A DNA stretch of 64,000 bases from Wuchereria bancrofti (lineage: Eukaryota; Nematoda; Chromadorea; Rhabditida; Onchocercidae): contig SSBO01000001.1 in NCBI GenBank assembly GCA_005281725.1, positions 3,146,399-3,210,398 of the forward strand, given 5' to 3'. This document shows positions 27,190 to 39,894 of the stretch, one piece after another (the first letter of the stretch is position 1; every line of letters begins with the position of its first letter). The notes beneath the pieces were generated by a model. The model did no database searches and was not told the origin of the DNA. It was given only the letters and a program-made list of their open reading frames with translations. The position numbers and the translations under genes are program-made.

Positions 27190-27625
27190 CTGTTGTATAA
27201 CTCATCATTTCTTGTAACTGGTCACGGTATCCTCCTCTGGTCTATAAGCAATCGCACTAACATTACTTAATCCTTAGTGTTGTCTTAGTTGATCTCGTAC
27301 TTCACGAGGCTCTACGTAATTGCGCGAATCCCTTTTATAAATTGAAGATGTCGAGATTTACACTTCTCATGAACTGTTTCCTTCCAAATTGTATATTTTC
27401 TTCCAACTTATTTCATAATCTTCCTCCAGTTCCCTTTTTATTTTCATTTTCATCTCAACTGCAATCTTAGAATATAAATCTGACAAATATAAAGACATAA
27501 AGACATTACTTCACCAATTCAAGGAATCAACAATTAATGAATTTCGCAATGTAATAATAGAGTTTGCATAGTCTTTTCTTGTCCTCATGAAATATCTTTT
27601 TACGTTTAATTTCTAGAATTTAAGC
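27190..27625 (-). pseudogene. Minus-strand stop-interrupted coding-like frame
   Basis: One minus-strand frame runs about 140 codons with four internal stops (two TGA, two TAA). It reads FMRTRKDYANSIITLRNSL, then KMKIKRELEEDYEISWKKI, then RNYVEPREVRDQLRQH and AIAYRPEEDTVTSYKK. The charged, low-hydrophobic text is unlike random translation here, but no family was recognised and no splice model removes the stops. Confidence 0.22.
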
Positions 27626-30136
27626 CAAGTTGATTTTTACTTAAGCTTAGATCGATCCTCTTTTCCTACCTACATCGGTAACATTGAGGAAACTTCCTAT
27701 ATTTATGAGATACACATTTTCCAATAATAAATTAAATATTTTATAGATTAATCCATACTCGTTCACTCCGTCACAATGCTTATTCATCGCCTCGACATCG
27801 ATTCTTTACCTTAGACTGGATTAAAACAGAAACGGAAAAACGGAAACGATTCTATACTTTCGGACTAGTTAGTATGGCCAGCAATCCATCCCCTCTTAGC
27901 ATTATTTTCTCTTGGCTCTTCTTCTCTAGCTCGATTTTTTTGAACTACTGTTCTTATTGACGTGACACTTCAATGATTAATCGATATCTCAAGGGAAAAT
28001 TTGATTTTTGCGCACTTTACTCGCACTTCCGACATTAAAGCACATTATCACTAACCGATATCTTTTAGAATTCCGGGGATTTTGCGCTTTCTATGTTCAT
28101 TTTTTATGGGTCCGGTCTTCTTTAGCAGAATTTAGCCTTCATCAAATGGTAACTAACTGAATATTGCAATAATCAACAAAAATCTAAATTGTTGATATTT
28201 ATCCAGTTGATTGTGATCCTTTAACAGATCTGTGCATACCGTTCCTTCAAAACCTTCGACATGGACGAACTAACGGGAAGAAATAAACTCATAATATTAA
28301 TAGGGCTGACCAAATATGGATGGACTGGTCAGTGTCTGTGTCATCCTATCCTTTCTTCAGTTTTAAACTTGCTATCTTTCCTATAGGCTTACAAAAATAT
28401 TCTGAAAATTTCGTCCGTCAGTTTCTTTTTTTGGACAATTTTTTTTTCCTTTTTTTTAAAAAAAAAAGAAATGAAAATATTTGAGAGGAGTGAAAGGAGG
28501 AACAGAACGGATGGTTATTGCTATGAAGTTTTCAATCCACAGAATGGAATCATAAGCGCCTGCCTGTGAGTCAAGGTTGTAGTGAAAAAATTTGTCCAAA
28601 TGGCTGTAAATTCTTTATTCTTGTCAGCATCGATCGTCGCTTTCTCTATTCCTTTTCTCTTTTCCTTTTCCGCCCAACACTGTCATCCACAGCAGTTATG
28701 CACTAATCCTCCACATATTACTTCGAACCTTTAAGAAGTAAAGAAGTTAACCGGTGCCTTTTCAAATTGCGAGCGATGAAATGTCTATGATGATTGCACT
28801 GGGGTTATTGCTTAGAAGATACTAACCGTCGAGAATTCCCCAAGAGATGATTGTGGTTGTCGTGGGAACCTTTCTTGGCTTGGAGAACCATTCAATTTTT
28901 CCGCTTATATGTTTGAAGATTTCTAGAGTATCAGGATGTTTTCGATTACATTTTTGAACTTTTATAAATGATACCGGCAAAACTAATTCCTTTTCTCTAA
29001 CTATTTAATCAGAAATCAGTTATTCGTCAACTGTTGGTTTTAGTATCACTGAATGGCTGATAAAATCTTTTCGTTGATGGCATCGTGACTGTGTTATGAA
29101 GTGTTGTATTACTAGATATAAAGATATGGTGACATACGACACGCCACACGTCTCATAGCAATAATCTCACCTCACTGTGTATCATTAGGTACTAGGGAAA
29201 GATGTTAAATGGACCGATCAGTAGAGATATCTGCAAGAGGGACTATGTAATTTTTCGGCAACATAAAAGGTATATCATTTGCTGGATGTCGTTATCATTT
29301 ATGTTATCCTAACAGAAATTTGAATATTTTAAAATGTGCAATAAGAACATCCATCCATGTTTAGATTTGCATCTAGCATTATATTTCATCATCCTTCTGG
29401 GATGGTCATACTCGAAATGACGTAGTTAGAAATATCTGTTCGGTAGAGCTAATCGATATGAAATGAAAATTTGTGAAGGATGGGAATCTATTATGAGGAT
29501 GGTGCATTTCCATTTTCCTCTAACATTATTTCTTTAGGAGAGCAAAATAATTTCAATCAAGCTGATGCACTTACAACTTCGATTCTTTGTTTTTTCGCAC
29601 ATAATTTATTCCTTCATCTACTCCCGAAATATATGTGCGTTCAGAAGATAGCCAGAGGACTTCATACTTGAAGGCTCAAATGCACTACCCAATCCAGAGA
29701 TAGATTGGAAATGAAGATTAGAGTTGTTATGGATGGAAAATGAAATGAAGTGTGCATGTGCATGTAATTTCATGTATGAAATTGTTTGCAGTGCAATTAG
29801 TGGACTGCAGAAATGAATGCATCGTGCACGCATTCATATAGGCCCAGTGTTCATTCTTTAAAAAAAGATTCCCTGGACCACTTTTAACTTCACTTGAGTT
29901 ATTCAAATATTAAGTGGAATTACTGCAAGACAATGGTGAAGTACCATTTGAACACAATATAGTTCATAACTGGTTGTCCTTTTGATGGTGACATTTAATC
30001 ATTCATTAGACTGTCCTTTTGTTCAGAACATTATTGACTTTTGCTTCTTTATGATTCGTTTTCACTAGTACACTCGCTGAACTTGTCATAAAGTTTCCGA
30101 ATTTTTTATAAATTGAAAGATTCACCTATTTTCTGT

Positions 30137-30178
30137 GTGTGTATGTGTGTGTGTGTGCGTGTGTGTGCGTGTGTGTTT
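30137..30178. repeat. (GT)n microsatellite
   Basis: A run of GT dinucleotides with a few interruptions (tgtgtatg, tgcgtg). It is probably length-variable between individuals. Confidence 0.9.
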
Positions 30179-31154
30179 GGCAGAGAAACTGTGCGTTATA
30201 GAGGATTTATAAGTTTGCAGCCCTATTGATTTCTTTTAATTTCAGCCAAATATAAATTCCAATAAATTTAGCTGTTATCCTTTCCCCTGATCAGTTCATA
30301 CTGCAAGGGTTACTGGTGGCAAGAAAACCTTTTTGCATATTTTCGAAGATTGAAACCTTGAGATTAAGATAATATGTGATAGGAGAGAAAGTGACATTAA
30401 TACAAGCAGCGGAAATAAATACTTTTGATATTAGTTTGTTTGAGGACTTTTATTATGCATTTTGATTTTTCTGCTGGGAAAGAGATATAATAACGTGATG
30501 ACATCAATAACAACTGTCAACTGTTTATGATTGCATTTTGATTGAGCTCAGAAGGGATGTGAACCAGTTGTGGTTGTGTTGAAAGTTCTGGCAAGTTATG
30601 TATCATTTTTACCTTCTGGCTTGAGTGCCTACTTTAGTGAATATGCTAGAAAAGAGGTAAAGAGAGGCAGTAACATCCATCAATTCCTCCCGCGAATGAA
30701 TTCACTTATATCCATTAATTTCCTTCACTATTCTCTTTTTCAATGCTTCTCTTCTCTTACTAATAACGCGACATCTTTTTTGTCCCATCCATTCCACATT
30801 GTAATGCTTCGACCTTGGGCTTTTCAAATTTTTGATTAATTACTTTCCCTACCTTCCTATATTCGGTTATGCACACTTTCAGTCACAGATGCACAAACAC
30901 ACATTTGTACACACGCACACATACATATCCACATAGAAATTTGAATCATTTTCATTTCCCATTTTTCATTTTGTTGAAAAACCTTTCAATAACCTCAATA
31001 TTTGGGATCCACAATTCTTTTGAGCAGTATGTTTTGTGCATCTAACAATTCGATTTTTTTTTTCTTACCTCTCTTCTGTACATCGAATTTTTCCTTGTGA
31101 GAGAAGTCATTAATTATGTAAATTGAGAGCATACCTTATGAAAACTCACTCAAC

Positions 31155-31190
31155 CTTCCTCTCTCTCTCTCCCTCTGTCTCTCTCTACAT
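31155..31190. repeat. (CT)n-rich microsatellite
   Basis: Imperfect CT repeats (ctctctctct, ccctctgt). A separate imperfect TA repeat follows at about 31384-31425. Confidence 0.8.
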
Positions 31191-31383
31191 ACGATATCCA
31201 TTTGTATGTGTATAAAAAATGATTTTATTTTTTATCTCCGATTATTAGTAATAGAGATAAGGTATTCGATATCATTAAATATCTTCTCTCATATTCTCTT
31301 CATTTAATGTCCTAGAGTATGAGTGAATCTCACCTCTACTCGTTATACTCCCTTCTCTCTCTTCGACATCTCAAAATTAGCAC

Positions 31384-31425
31384 ATATATGTATATATATA
31401 TATATATATTTGTATATATCTTTAT
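31384..31425. repeat. (TA)n microsatellite
   Basis: Alternating TA, starting and ending with interrupted units (tatgtatata, tttgtatata). Confidence 0.8.
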
Positions 31426-32729
31426 AAGAGAAGTGAGTGGAGCTAATTGTACGTAGTGAGGAAGAGAAGGAAGTGTTTGTATAGACGTTATACCCGTGAT
31501 AGCATGTTATCATCTACTGCTGTCATGGTCGCTATTGTTATCACCTTCGTATTCAACATCCATCCTTGATCTTACTTCCTTATCCTCCATCGGTAGACTT
31601 CCGTACTACTACCACGGTAGGAAGAACTCCACTTATCATATTGCGTTGTTAGGGAATTGGTGCTATCATTGTACTGTGTTGCTTTCAGCGCTTTACAAGT
31701 TATAAAATTTTATTATATGCGATAATCTGCTTGTTACAGATCATTTATTCAGATAGAAAAGTAGTTCCAGTCTGCATTTTTGAAGTTGATTATTAAGACG
31801 ACACTATTTCAAATAAGCAGTGACACTGATCGGTGAATGGATCCTGCGAAAATTTATGCGTAATCGTAGTTTGTCTGGCTTTTTTTAGTTTCGAGAACGA
31901 AGATGTTTTATTTGAAAGAGAGAGAAAGAGAGGAAAAAGGGGAAGAGCCATGCCTGAAAAAGGTGTTGTGATGATGTAAGTAAGCATATACATTCATTTC
32001 GGAGAATTTTCATAACAAAGGCAATTTATCTAATGTGTCTCCAGCTGGCATAGGACTGCCTTCCTATCTTATGAATCCTTGAAATTCATCTTCTGATTTT
32101 TCGGGTCGCATTATTGTACTCTAAATTAGCTTCATTACTCATCAAGTTGCGAGAGAAAATTCCTTCTAGTATTCATTAGTATGATGATAATTCAAATTTT
32201 GCAATTTCCTAAACGATTTTTTCGATTGTATTATTGGAAGGAGATGCAGAGGACAGTGAACGGAAGAGAAAAAAGTCGGAATAACAGATCCTACATGTTT
32301 ATTATCGAGTGATCACGGCAGTACTTACATTTATACATAGGTTATTAGCATATAACGTCATTTTCATGAATCACTGTTAGTCTGAGTTGACAAGCTTGCT
32401 ACGAATGCAGTGAGCGATTTCTCCTTTGTCTCTCCTGTCGAGGTCTTGTCTTACCGGTTTGCGTGCAAGTTATCAATGATGAATAAAGGTAAAGTATTTG
32501 CAATTCATCATGAATATACTAATGACATCCGGAAGATCATAAAGGAGTGTCAACGTCAAAGGTCACTGATGAGTGGGAGGGAGAAAGAGTGTCTCCTTCC
32601 AATCGATGCTTACCAATCATTCGTCCGTTTTCAGGTAATAAAGTGCCTCCTCACTATTAAAATAAGTTATCGTTTTTGTTGGAAATTATATTTAGGCACT
32701 GGGAAGGGTGACCCGTTCATGAATACAAA

Positions 32730-35700
32730 ATGAGGTGTCTTCCTTTCCATGATTGGTCCTTTTGCTTGGTTTTGTTGGCGCCACTTTTGCTGCCGGTTTT
32801 AATCAGCTCCCTATATAGTGATGGTCTTGTGACTTTAGTGATTACTTTGGAATAAGTATGCGACAATAAGTGAAACTGATATATAAGAGATACATTAATT
32901 CATGAGAACAATAACTCCTCCTTGAATTATACTGGACGAATGACACGGACGGGAAGTTTATTAGAATCTTTTAAGCAGTGGAACAGTTGGTGACAAAAAA
33001 GTGGGGAACGAATGACCATGCTGATGTTCTCAGACTTGTGACAGGTTAAAAATTAAATAGAAGCTACTCATTAGACTTCTGTCTAGAAGTGACAAAGAAG
33101 GTCAAACAGAATCAGTGGTAAAGTTCGGTTTGTTTTCTGCGAGATATAAGAACGTTATCTTTTTTAAAATAATTCATTTTAAGAAATATACTGAAGGGAG
33201 GATGATAGGTGAAATGATTTATGTTATTTCCATCCATTCGAGAACTCGTAAATAGATTTAGTTATGCAGTATTCACTCTACATCTGAAACACTACGATAG
33301 TATCACTTGGTGGTAATAACATACGTTTTACTCAATTTTTTGTAATTATCCAAAAACGCGAGTGCCAAATGGTTGAAGTGGGTGGCGAACAGAATTATAT
33401 TCAGCTGTGTAAAAGCACTTGAAATGGGTGGGTAAATCGAGCACTTATTCTCTTGAAGAAGGACTATAAGCTCAATAATTCATTTTGGGAACTGGCCATG
33501 AAAATACCTGGAAATTGTGCATTGCATACCGGTCTTTACTCATTTGACAGAATTCTATCCCCAAGAAATGATTGCCTCAAGTGATCATCTCAGGTGCTCG
33601 AAGATGACAGCTACTTAAAAGAATCCTCAAATTTGAGCATGTGGTATTTTTGGTTAACTTGTTTCTTATAAACAATGTAACAGTAGCTAGTATCAATGCA
33701 TTACTTATTCGCTTCCAATAGCAAATCCATATTAGTAACAAGTTCGCGGATGGCGATTAGATAGAAAAAACGTAAGTTGTACTTAGTTTGAACTCTTGAA
33801 CCTGTTCCTTTAAGTTGTGTAAAATTTGATCTCATTGTTGCAAAGTTAGTTTTCAAAAGTTCAATTCCAGTATATGGAAAAGTTGGATGTTTTCAGCAAA
33901 ACCTCTGTGTTTCTTTCAATTCCTCTCAAAAAACATTGAGAAATATCCTATTAAAGCAGTATATATTCATCATTCCCTTCCTGGTCCTTCCGATAAGGCT
34001 GCTAATACGAAATGTGTGACAGTGAATTAATCATTTTGATGTTAAAAGATGAAAATAATCAAAATTCCAGGAACACCTCCATTTCTTATTGAAAAGAAAA
34101 GATTACCATAATCATAAAAAACAGCATAACTGTAAGTGGCGTTCATAATATCAATGCAAATTATGGAAACTTATAAACTGCATTCGAATGATTATTATCA
34201 ATTTGTTGGGTATCTGGTCAAATTTCCATTCCTATTCATATGAAAGAAGACTTTCAGAAAGCCTTCTCCTTCCCTTCTGTTCTCAAAACGAAATTTGAAC
34301 AAATCTAAAAAAGTGAATGAAGTCATAGAAGTGTTAAGGATGGCTTCGGCTACTTCTGTCGCCACACACACTCATCACTTTGTCCTATCTTCGTGTAAAC
34401 AAAATCGTTTTTGTATAACAGAGCTTGCTTATGTCTCTCTCTATTTGTATGTTCATTTCCACACTTCACTGTTTGATGGGTTGGCTTTCAAAGTGTTTTC
34501 TTTGTGAGCGAGCGCCCACCTAACCCCAACACGTTGTAATGTTTGATTGGGAAACAAAGCAAAATGGAAAGAGGGACAACAAAAAGGAGCTTCATTTGCA
34601 AGTTTTAAGATTGGATCGTCCTCTTTGTTTTTAGCAATTAGATTGTGAAGTGCATGTGCAATCTCACCTCTCTTTTCCTTCTCTTGTCATCAAAGTTATC
34701 TGCGCCATGTCGTTCTCACATCATTCATCGTGTTTTTGCCAGTGGATATACATTTGGGAACGTTGACAAACCCTCCCCCTACGCTGTTTCTCTCTGACCA
34801 GTATCTTCGGTCGCTTTGAGAAGTTTGAATTTTGTCTAAAATAAACCTTATAATTTGCTTTTGTTTTGAGTGGAGAACTGAGAAAAGGTTTTCTGGAGAA
34901 GGAAACATTGAATTTGTGATTTTAATTTAATTAAATTGTAAATGGAATTATTTCAGTTATGAGTTTACCCCGATCACATAAGTTTTTAGTCTTACTTCAT
35001 TCTTAATCATAAATTGTTCACTTAAGTCTTTTTTAAAAGCCAAATGTAGTAATTATCTCCATCTAAAATAAACCTTCTAATTTACGAATTTTTGTTTATA
35101 TAACATATTTTTAAATGAGATAGGTAAGATTGACTAGCCAACTGCATACACTCTTCCGGTTACTTTGTCATTTAGTATAATTATTTTGTCAGTCGTAATA
35201 TATACAAATGGTTTCGGCACTGACCATTAGGTCGTTCCATGTGATTGTAAATTTTCAATGAAGTACCGATTCTTTGTTTCATGGTAAGATTTGCGCACTG
35301 TATCAATTTGTAAATGATTTTTGTGCGGATACTGCTGTTGCTTTCCTTGCTTATAGTGAAGTCCTGTAAGATCATTTCCCCAGAACAGTGCTGCACAATT
35401 TTAATATCGAAATACGTCTTCGAGGACTCTTAAGATTTTACATCTTTATGATGAATATCATATAAACATTCGCTTGGTCAGTATTGCTTTTCATGTAAGA
35501 AACAAGTGACTTCACATAACTGGCAGCAAATGTTTGACGAGATGTACTGACTTTTGTTTCAGCCGGCTATAAGGTCTTCGCAATCCCGCCTGACACTCGG
35601 TCTCAACCTCTGATGTTAGGAAGGTGAGCAAAGTCTCAGGTGTCATTGCGGAAGTTACCGAACTTCTTCATAGCTTTCCTTCTCATCTTCCAAAAACTTC

Positions 35701-36328
35701 ACGTTTAACTTTTCTAATATTTTCCATCTTTTTATCTCCATTTTGTTCAGATAGGTTTTAAAGAGTCGTTTAATGCTTTATGTCAGTAGGTGTTGTTTCG
35801 TTTCTACATATGATAATTAGTAATCATTAATCAGTGCTAATTATTAGTCAAACTTAAGATTATTCATTAGTCAAAGTTTAGACTAAAATAAATTGTTATT
35901 GATATAACTGTGAAATTCAATAATTTACACCGAGTATGAATTTCTCTTTCAGTGATGACTTCCAGTTTTATAAATTTCATCAAATGTGGTATAACGAAGG
36001 ATTATCATGTTTTACTTGCAGAGATATGGGAGTGATAATGAAAAATAAAAGGTAAAATATTGTAGTATGTTGATTTTGATGGTTCGATTGCTAGAAGTAG
36101 TATAAGAGTAGTAAATTTATATTACATTTCTCTTGTTTTTGGCGCACTTTGCACTTGCTAATGAATTTAAGCTTTTTAATCTTCTGTTTTGCATTTTGTC
36201 AATTTTGGACAGGTTTAATATTGAATGTATTGTAAGCTTGCAGAATTGAAATGCATCCTAGAGTGGAACATTGCTTCACTGCACAGGAGGCCGTTTTTTC
36301 AACACTCAAAATAATGAGTTATAAATGA
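32730..36328 (+). CDS. Candidate small secreted protein, unknown family
   Basis: Proposed exons: 32730-32823, 35563-35623, 35953-36051, 36213-36231 and 36287-36328, all with GT-AG borders and agreeing phases (1, 2, 2, 0). The first encodes a clear signal peptide (MRCLPFHDWSFCLVLLAPL, then LLPVLISSLYSD) and follows a possible trans-splice acceptor (tatatttag) 34 bases upstream. Later exons read GYKVFAIPPDTRSQPLML, DDFQFYKFHQMWYNEGLSC, FTCRDMGVIMKNKR, FNIECI and EAVFSTLKIMSYK-stop. The product would be about 105 residues with four Cys after the signal peptide. Link of exon 1 to exon 2 across a 2.7-kb intron is the weakest step. The 19-base fourth exon is also uncertain: an alternative phase-0 exon at 37047-37180 (HNYAYLFEIVAENGAVMKF) could be the true end. 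No homologue recognised. Confidence 0.42.
33330..33660 (+). pseudogene. Plus-strand frame interrupted only by TGA
   Basis: A frame of about 105 codons contains just two stops, both TGA (33420 and 33582). It reads RECQMVEVGGEQNYIQLCK, then VNRALILLKKDYKLNNSFW and HTGLYSFDRILSPRNDCLK. It lies inside the long proposed first intron of the small secreted gene. No family recognised. Chance cannot be excluded. Confidence 0.2.
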
Positions 36329-38320
36329 AAAAACTGTCCTCATTTTCTTGCTTATATTTCTTGTTCTATGTAAGACTTCACTGCTTCCCAATCTTGTCAT
36401 CTCATATCTTGTCACTCTTGCTAATTACATTTTTTTGTCTTAACCTTCTCGTTTTTTTGTGCAAAAACATTTACTCGAATACTAGAACATCACACAATCA
36501 GCATTCTCTAAATGCAGGCAAAATTAGAGCTTACTGTAGTAGTGTAGCATAGACGAATTATCTTTTTAAACAGTGCAGTCGTTTTATCTACCTTTGAGAT
36601 CAAAGTGGCTGACTGAAAAGATTACTTAATGCATCTGTATAGGTCATGTATGTGCTATATTTTTGATATGCAGAAGTTGTAGGAATGAAAAGAATGAATG
36701 AACTTTGTCTTTCCTCTATGACTTTATAAGTTGCGGTCAATTAAGCCCCGTCTTCAATCAAAGAGGAGATAAACTCCTCCATTATTCGTTTATATTTGTC
36801 TTCGGCACTCGAAACCTATTATAGCGTTGTAACATCTAGCACACCAACACTAAAAAAGCTTACATGGAAATGTGAGTACCAGAAATAGTAACTACTCGCT
36901 TTTCTCGTCATCCACAGATTTACCATGACATGTGACTTGTCCTTTTCTATTTCTGAACAAATTTCAACTGATCATTTCTGTACGACTGGATTATAGTTGC
37001 TGTGCAAGCACTAAAATTATTTCTCGACCTTTGTTATTTACAGCTAGCATAATTATGCATATCTTTTCGAAATTGTCGCGGAAAATGGTGCAGTCATGAA
37101 ATTCCAAGAAATCGAACATTTTGCAGCATATCACCAAGAAGAATATTCGTTTTCCTTTAAATCCGTCGAAAATCACTTATCTTAGAAATTGGAAAACTGA
37201 AGAAGTTAACTGTTGAAATAGAACAGGTCATAGTTTGATTATATATATTTTTTTCTTAATGGATTGATAATAAAAAAAACCATTGTTTTCTTCCTGCAAC
37301 TCTTCACTTGAAAATATTTTAAAGGGATACTATAATTTAAGTACTTCATTAATTCTATCTTTTATAAAACTTGATCAAATTTTTCATTAGTTTAAAACTC
37401 TGTTTAATTTGCTTTAAAAATGAGAACCGTGGACTGAATTTCAAATTCCAACAAAAGACATGAGCGCAGGGAAATGGAGAACAAAGATTGTAATTATAAT
37501 ATGTTGAGAAAGTAATTCAAATCGTTTTCGATATTCTTAGAAAGTCACATACAGAGGCATATTTCTATAATGCATTTTATAAAGAATTTCGCTGGAAGTA
37601 AAGTGAAGTGGTACTGCAATTTTAATTACTCGAAAATTGGAATAATTGAATTAGAATGTTGAGAGTCAGACTATTTGATTCTTCCGTAAAATTATCCTCA
37701 ATTTAATCTGCTTAAGTTAGTTTGCAATTTGAACAAATCAGTGATGTTGCATATTTTCGGATCATCTCTGAATAAGTTTGTTTCCTTGGTTTGTTTATTT
37801 TGTAACTGTGCATTCATTTTGATGCTAAAGCCAAAGCCCCTAGAATCATATCAATAATAGCAAGGATATACGAGCATTGTTTTTTCGTCCTAATCCTTTT
37901 ATTTCCGCAAAAGTTGCCAAATTTTCTAGGAAGTTCTATATTAAGAGGTCGTTTTTTTTTTCAATTATGTTACGACAGTTTATGAAAAATATGAAGTTCT
38001 CTATTTGATTGAAGAGAAATAAGATAAAAATTGTGGGAAAATTTCCTACATTGGGAAATAAAAAACAGAAAAATTTGCGGATATTTTCAGGAAAATTTAT
38101 GGATCAGAAAGTCGTTGTTTTCCAGAATAATCCTATATATGTACAACCTGTTTCAAAAATTGATGGCCTAGGGACAAATTCTTATTAGAATTCTTATTAG
38201 ATAATTTCTATCTTTTGGTACAGTGGGATATTACTGTAAAATGTTTCGAATTTCTTGCTTAGTGAAATAACAAGATAATTAGATCTTAGCAAGTAGGAGA
38301 AACAACCGATCATATGTATT
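36329..38320. other. Spacer with one exon-like segment
   Basis: Mostly AT-rich. The plus-strand segment 37047-37180 (45 codons, then TAG) has a coding-like composition and a possible acceptor (ttacagctag). It could end the upstream small secreted gene. Nothing else is supported. Confidence 0.35.
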
Positions 38321-38328
38321 TGATGATG

Positions 38329-39659
38329 AAGTGAAGCTTTCAGAGTTGAGAAATGTATCGTTCTTCCGAAGAGGTGCAGAATTCAAGATTAAAATTTTCA
38401 CTATAAATGACATATTGTTGCTTGCAGCAAAGATCCGCTGTACTGATGTTCAAATTCGCGCTGAAGACAGCAAACTTTCTTTTTGGAAAAATGTCTGTAA
38501 GAAATGTGCCTCTTTTTTAGACTTCACTGAAGTTTGGCCTGGACCTGCATCGAATTTAGGTAACTCTCACGTCAAGAGTCTGCCTTATTGAACAAACAAA
38601 CAGTTAAATCACGATCATATAGCATTATCAAATGCCATTTTAGGGAAGGAAAAGACCAATTATTCTACTGATCCAAAATTTTCAAATCTTTCCGACAGAT
38701 TAGTTTATTTAGAAAATTTTTTCATTATGCTTTGAAATCAAAACATGTGGAAATCTGAAATCCCTGTTACATGAGTCTCGTAATGCGGTATTCACTCTGA
38801 AACAGTCTTCAAATTAGGTATTTTTAGCTAGACAATCTATCTGGAAAACGATTGGACATTTTCAAGTGAGGTACCGTGATAACATTTAAGAAATGCTGCC
38901 TTATTCTATTCCAGCTGTTTTTCGAAAACAACCATGCTAATTGTTGCATTTTCGTTAGAAAAAATTTTATAAAATTTCTTCATTCATCGACCTTAAAATT
39001 TGTAAGCGGTAGATAAAATTTGCTGAAGACTTAGTCCCAAAATCTTTTACTCACGGGGAAAAAGCAATGTATAGTTTACTTTACAGGCAGCACTTCCATC
39101 AAATAATATGTCCTGAACATATGCAGGCTGAGGCTTAGATAAGATCCAAAGAACACAAACTTAGTTGCTCAGCCACCTAACACAATGGATAGAAATGTTC
39201 ATGTTTCAGCTCACAGTTCAGAACCAGCTTCCCTTATTGAAACATTTCGAATTATCATGCCTTAGTCTATTTGCATGTACGACGATCGAAGTGCTTACCG
39301 CACGTAAATCATCAACAGTTGCGACTCGCATCGTCGAATCTTCCTCCATTACGATGTGACGCCGTACAAGCATCTTCATTTACTTCTTATGTTGAAGTTG
39401 CTGCTAAGGAAAGTTGCTCGGCTGGCTTACTTATCAGTGAGTCCCTCTCGATGCTCACTGAAACAATTACCTTTGATTCCGGTTGTGTGCCTATCTCAGT
39501 TCAGTAAGCTATAACGACCGCATATCCTCTTGTACTGGTGATAACGATTAAGATAGTCCTAGGGTAACCAGCCTTAACACAAAGACCTATCCTCCCAGGA
39601 ACCCACGCTTACCAAAAGAAGTGTCCAGCCTTAATTTAAATTCAAACGGATTGGGATAG
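38329..39659 (+). CDS. Spliced gene of unknown family, 3' part resolved
   Basis: Five exons chain in frame with strong borders: about 38342-38371 (LRNVSFFRR), 38431-38499 (KIRCTDVQIRAEDSKLSFW), 38521-38561 (YFTEVWPGPASNL), about 39265-39504 (VYLHVRRSKCLPHVNHQQ, then a Ser/Thr-rich stretch with CDAVQASSFTSYVEVAAKES), and about 39573-39659 (LNTKTYPPRNPRLPKEVSS, stop). The first three introns all sit in phase 1, a pattern common in exon-shuffled extracellular proteins. GC content rises above the surroundings over 39.1-39.7 kb, as expected for coding DNA. The start was not found; upstream exons should exist. The stop lies about 235 bases before the eIF5B start on the same strand, close enough for an operon. 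No domain recognised. Confidence 0.45.
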
Positions 39660-39894
39660 TTAATCTCATAGTGACTCCAATCATCGAGGCAAACTGAATT
39701 GTTGCCGTTTTTCATAAGAGCTAATTAGAGAATGGTGGGCGGGAAGTGTCGTCGCACGGTCCCATTAGTGGTGTCGTTTTGTCACGTGGGTTCTTCACAG
39801 TAAGCGCGGGATCAGTTTCAGCCGCTTATCCTTCGATTACATATCAGTTGGTTAACAAAAGTTCATTCCGCAAAACAAATGACTTCTCTTCAAA

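Larger units (their letters stand above)
27076..32695. other. Gene-poor AT-rich stretch
   Basis: No intact gene with recognisable homology. Contents noted separately: a minus-strand stop-interrupted frame (27190-27625), a plus-strand frame with a signal-peptide-like start (28600-28734), and microsatellites at 30137-30178, 31155-31190 and 31384-31425. A run of T followed by A near 28436-28471 could fold into a hairpin. An open stretch at 32410-32634 (IRKIIKECQRQRSLM) may be an exon but is not supported by further exons. Confidence 0.4.

Noticed and set aside
32410..32722. Open frame IRKIIKECQRQRSLM... with a donor at 32635 and a short 3' exon ending at 32722
   Set aside because: No upstream exon or start with a matching phase was found, and its last exon coincides with the 5' leader proposed for the small secreted gene. 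Mentioned only as a possibility.
39505..39600. rRNA- or structured-RNA-looking stretch (gataacgattaagatagtcc)
   Set aside because: It is explained as a 68-base intron plus the next exon of the unknown gene upstream of eIF5B. No rRNA match could be recalled.
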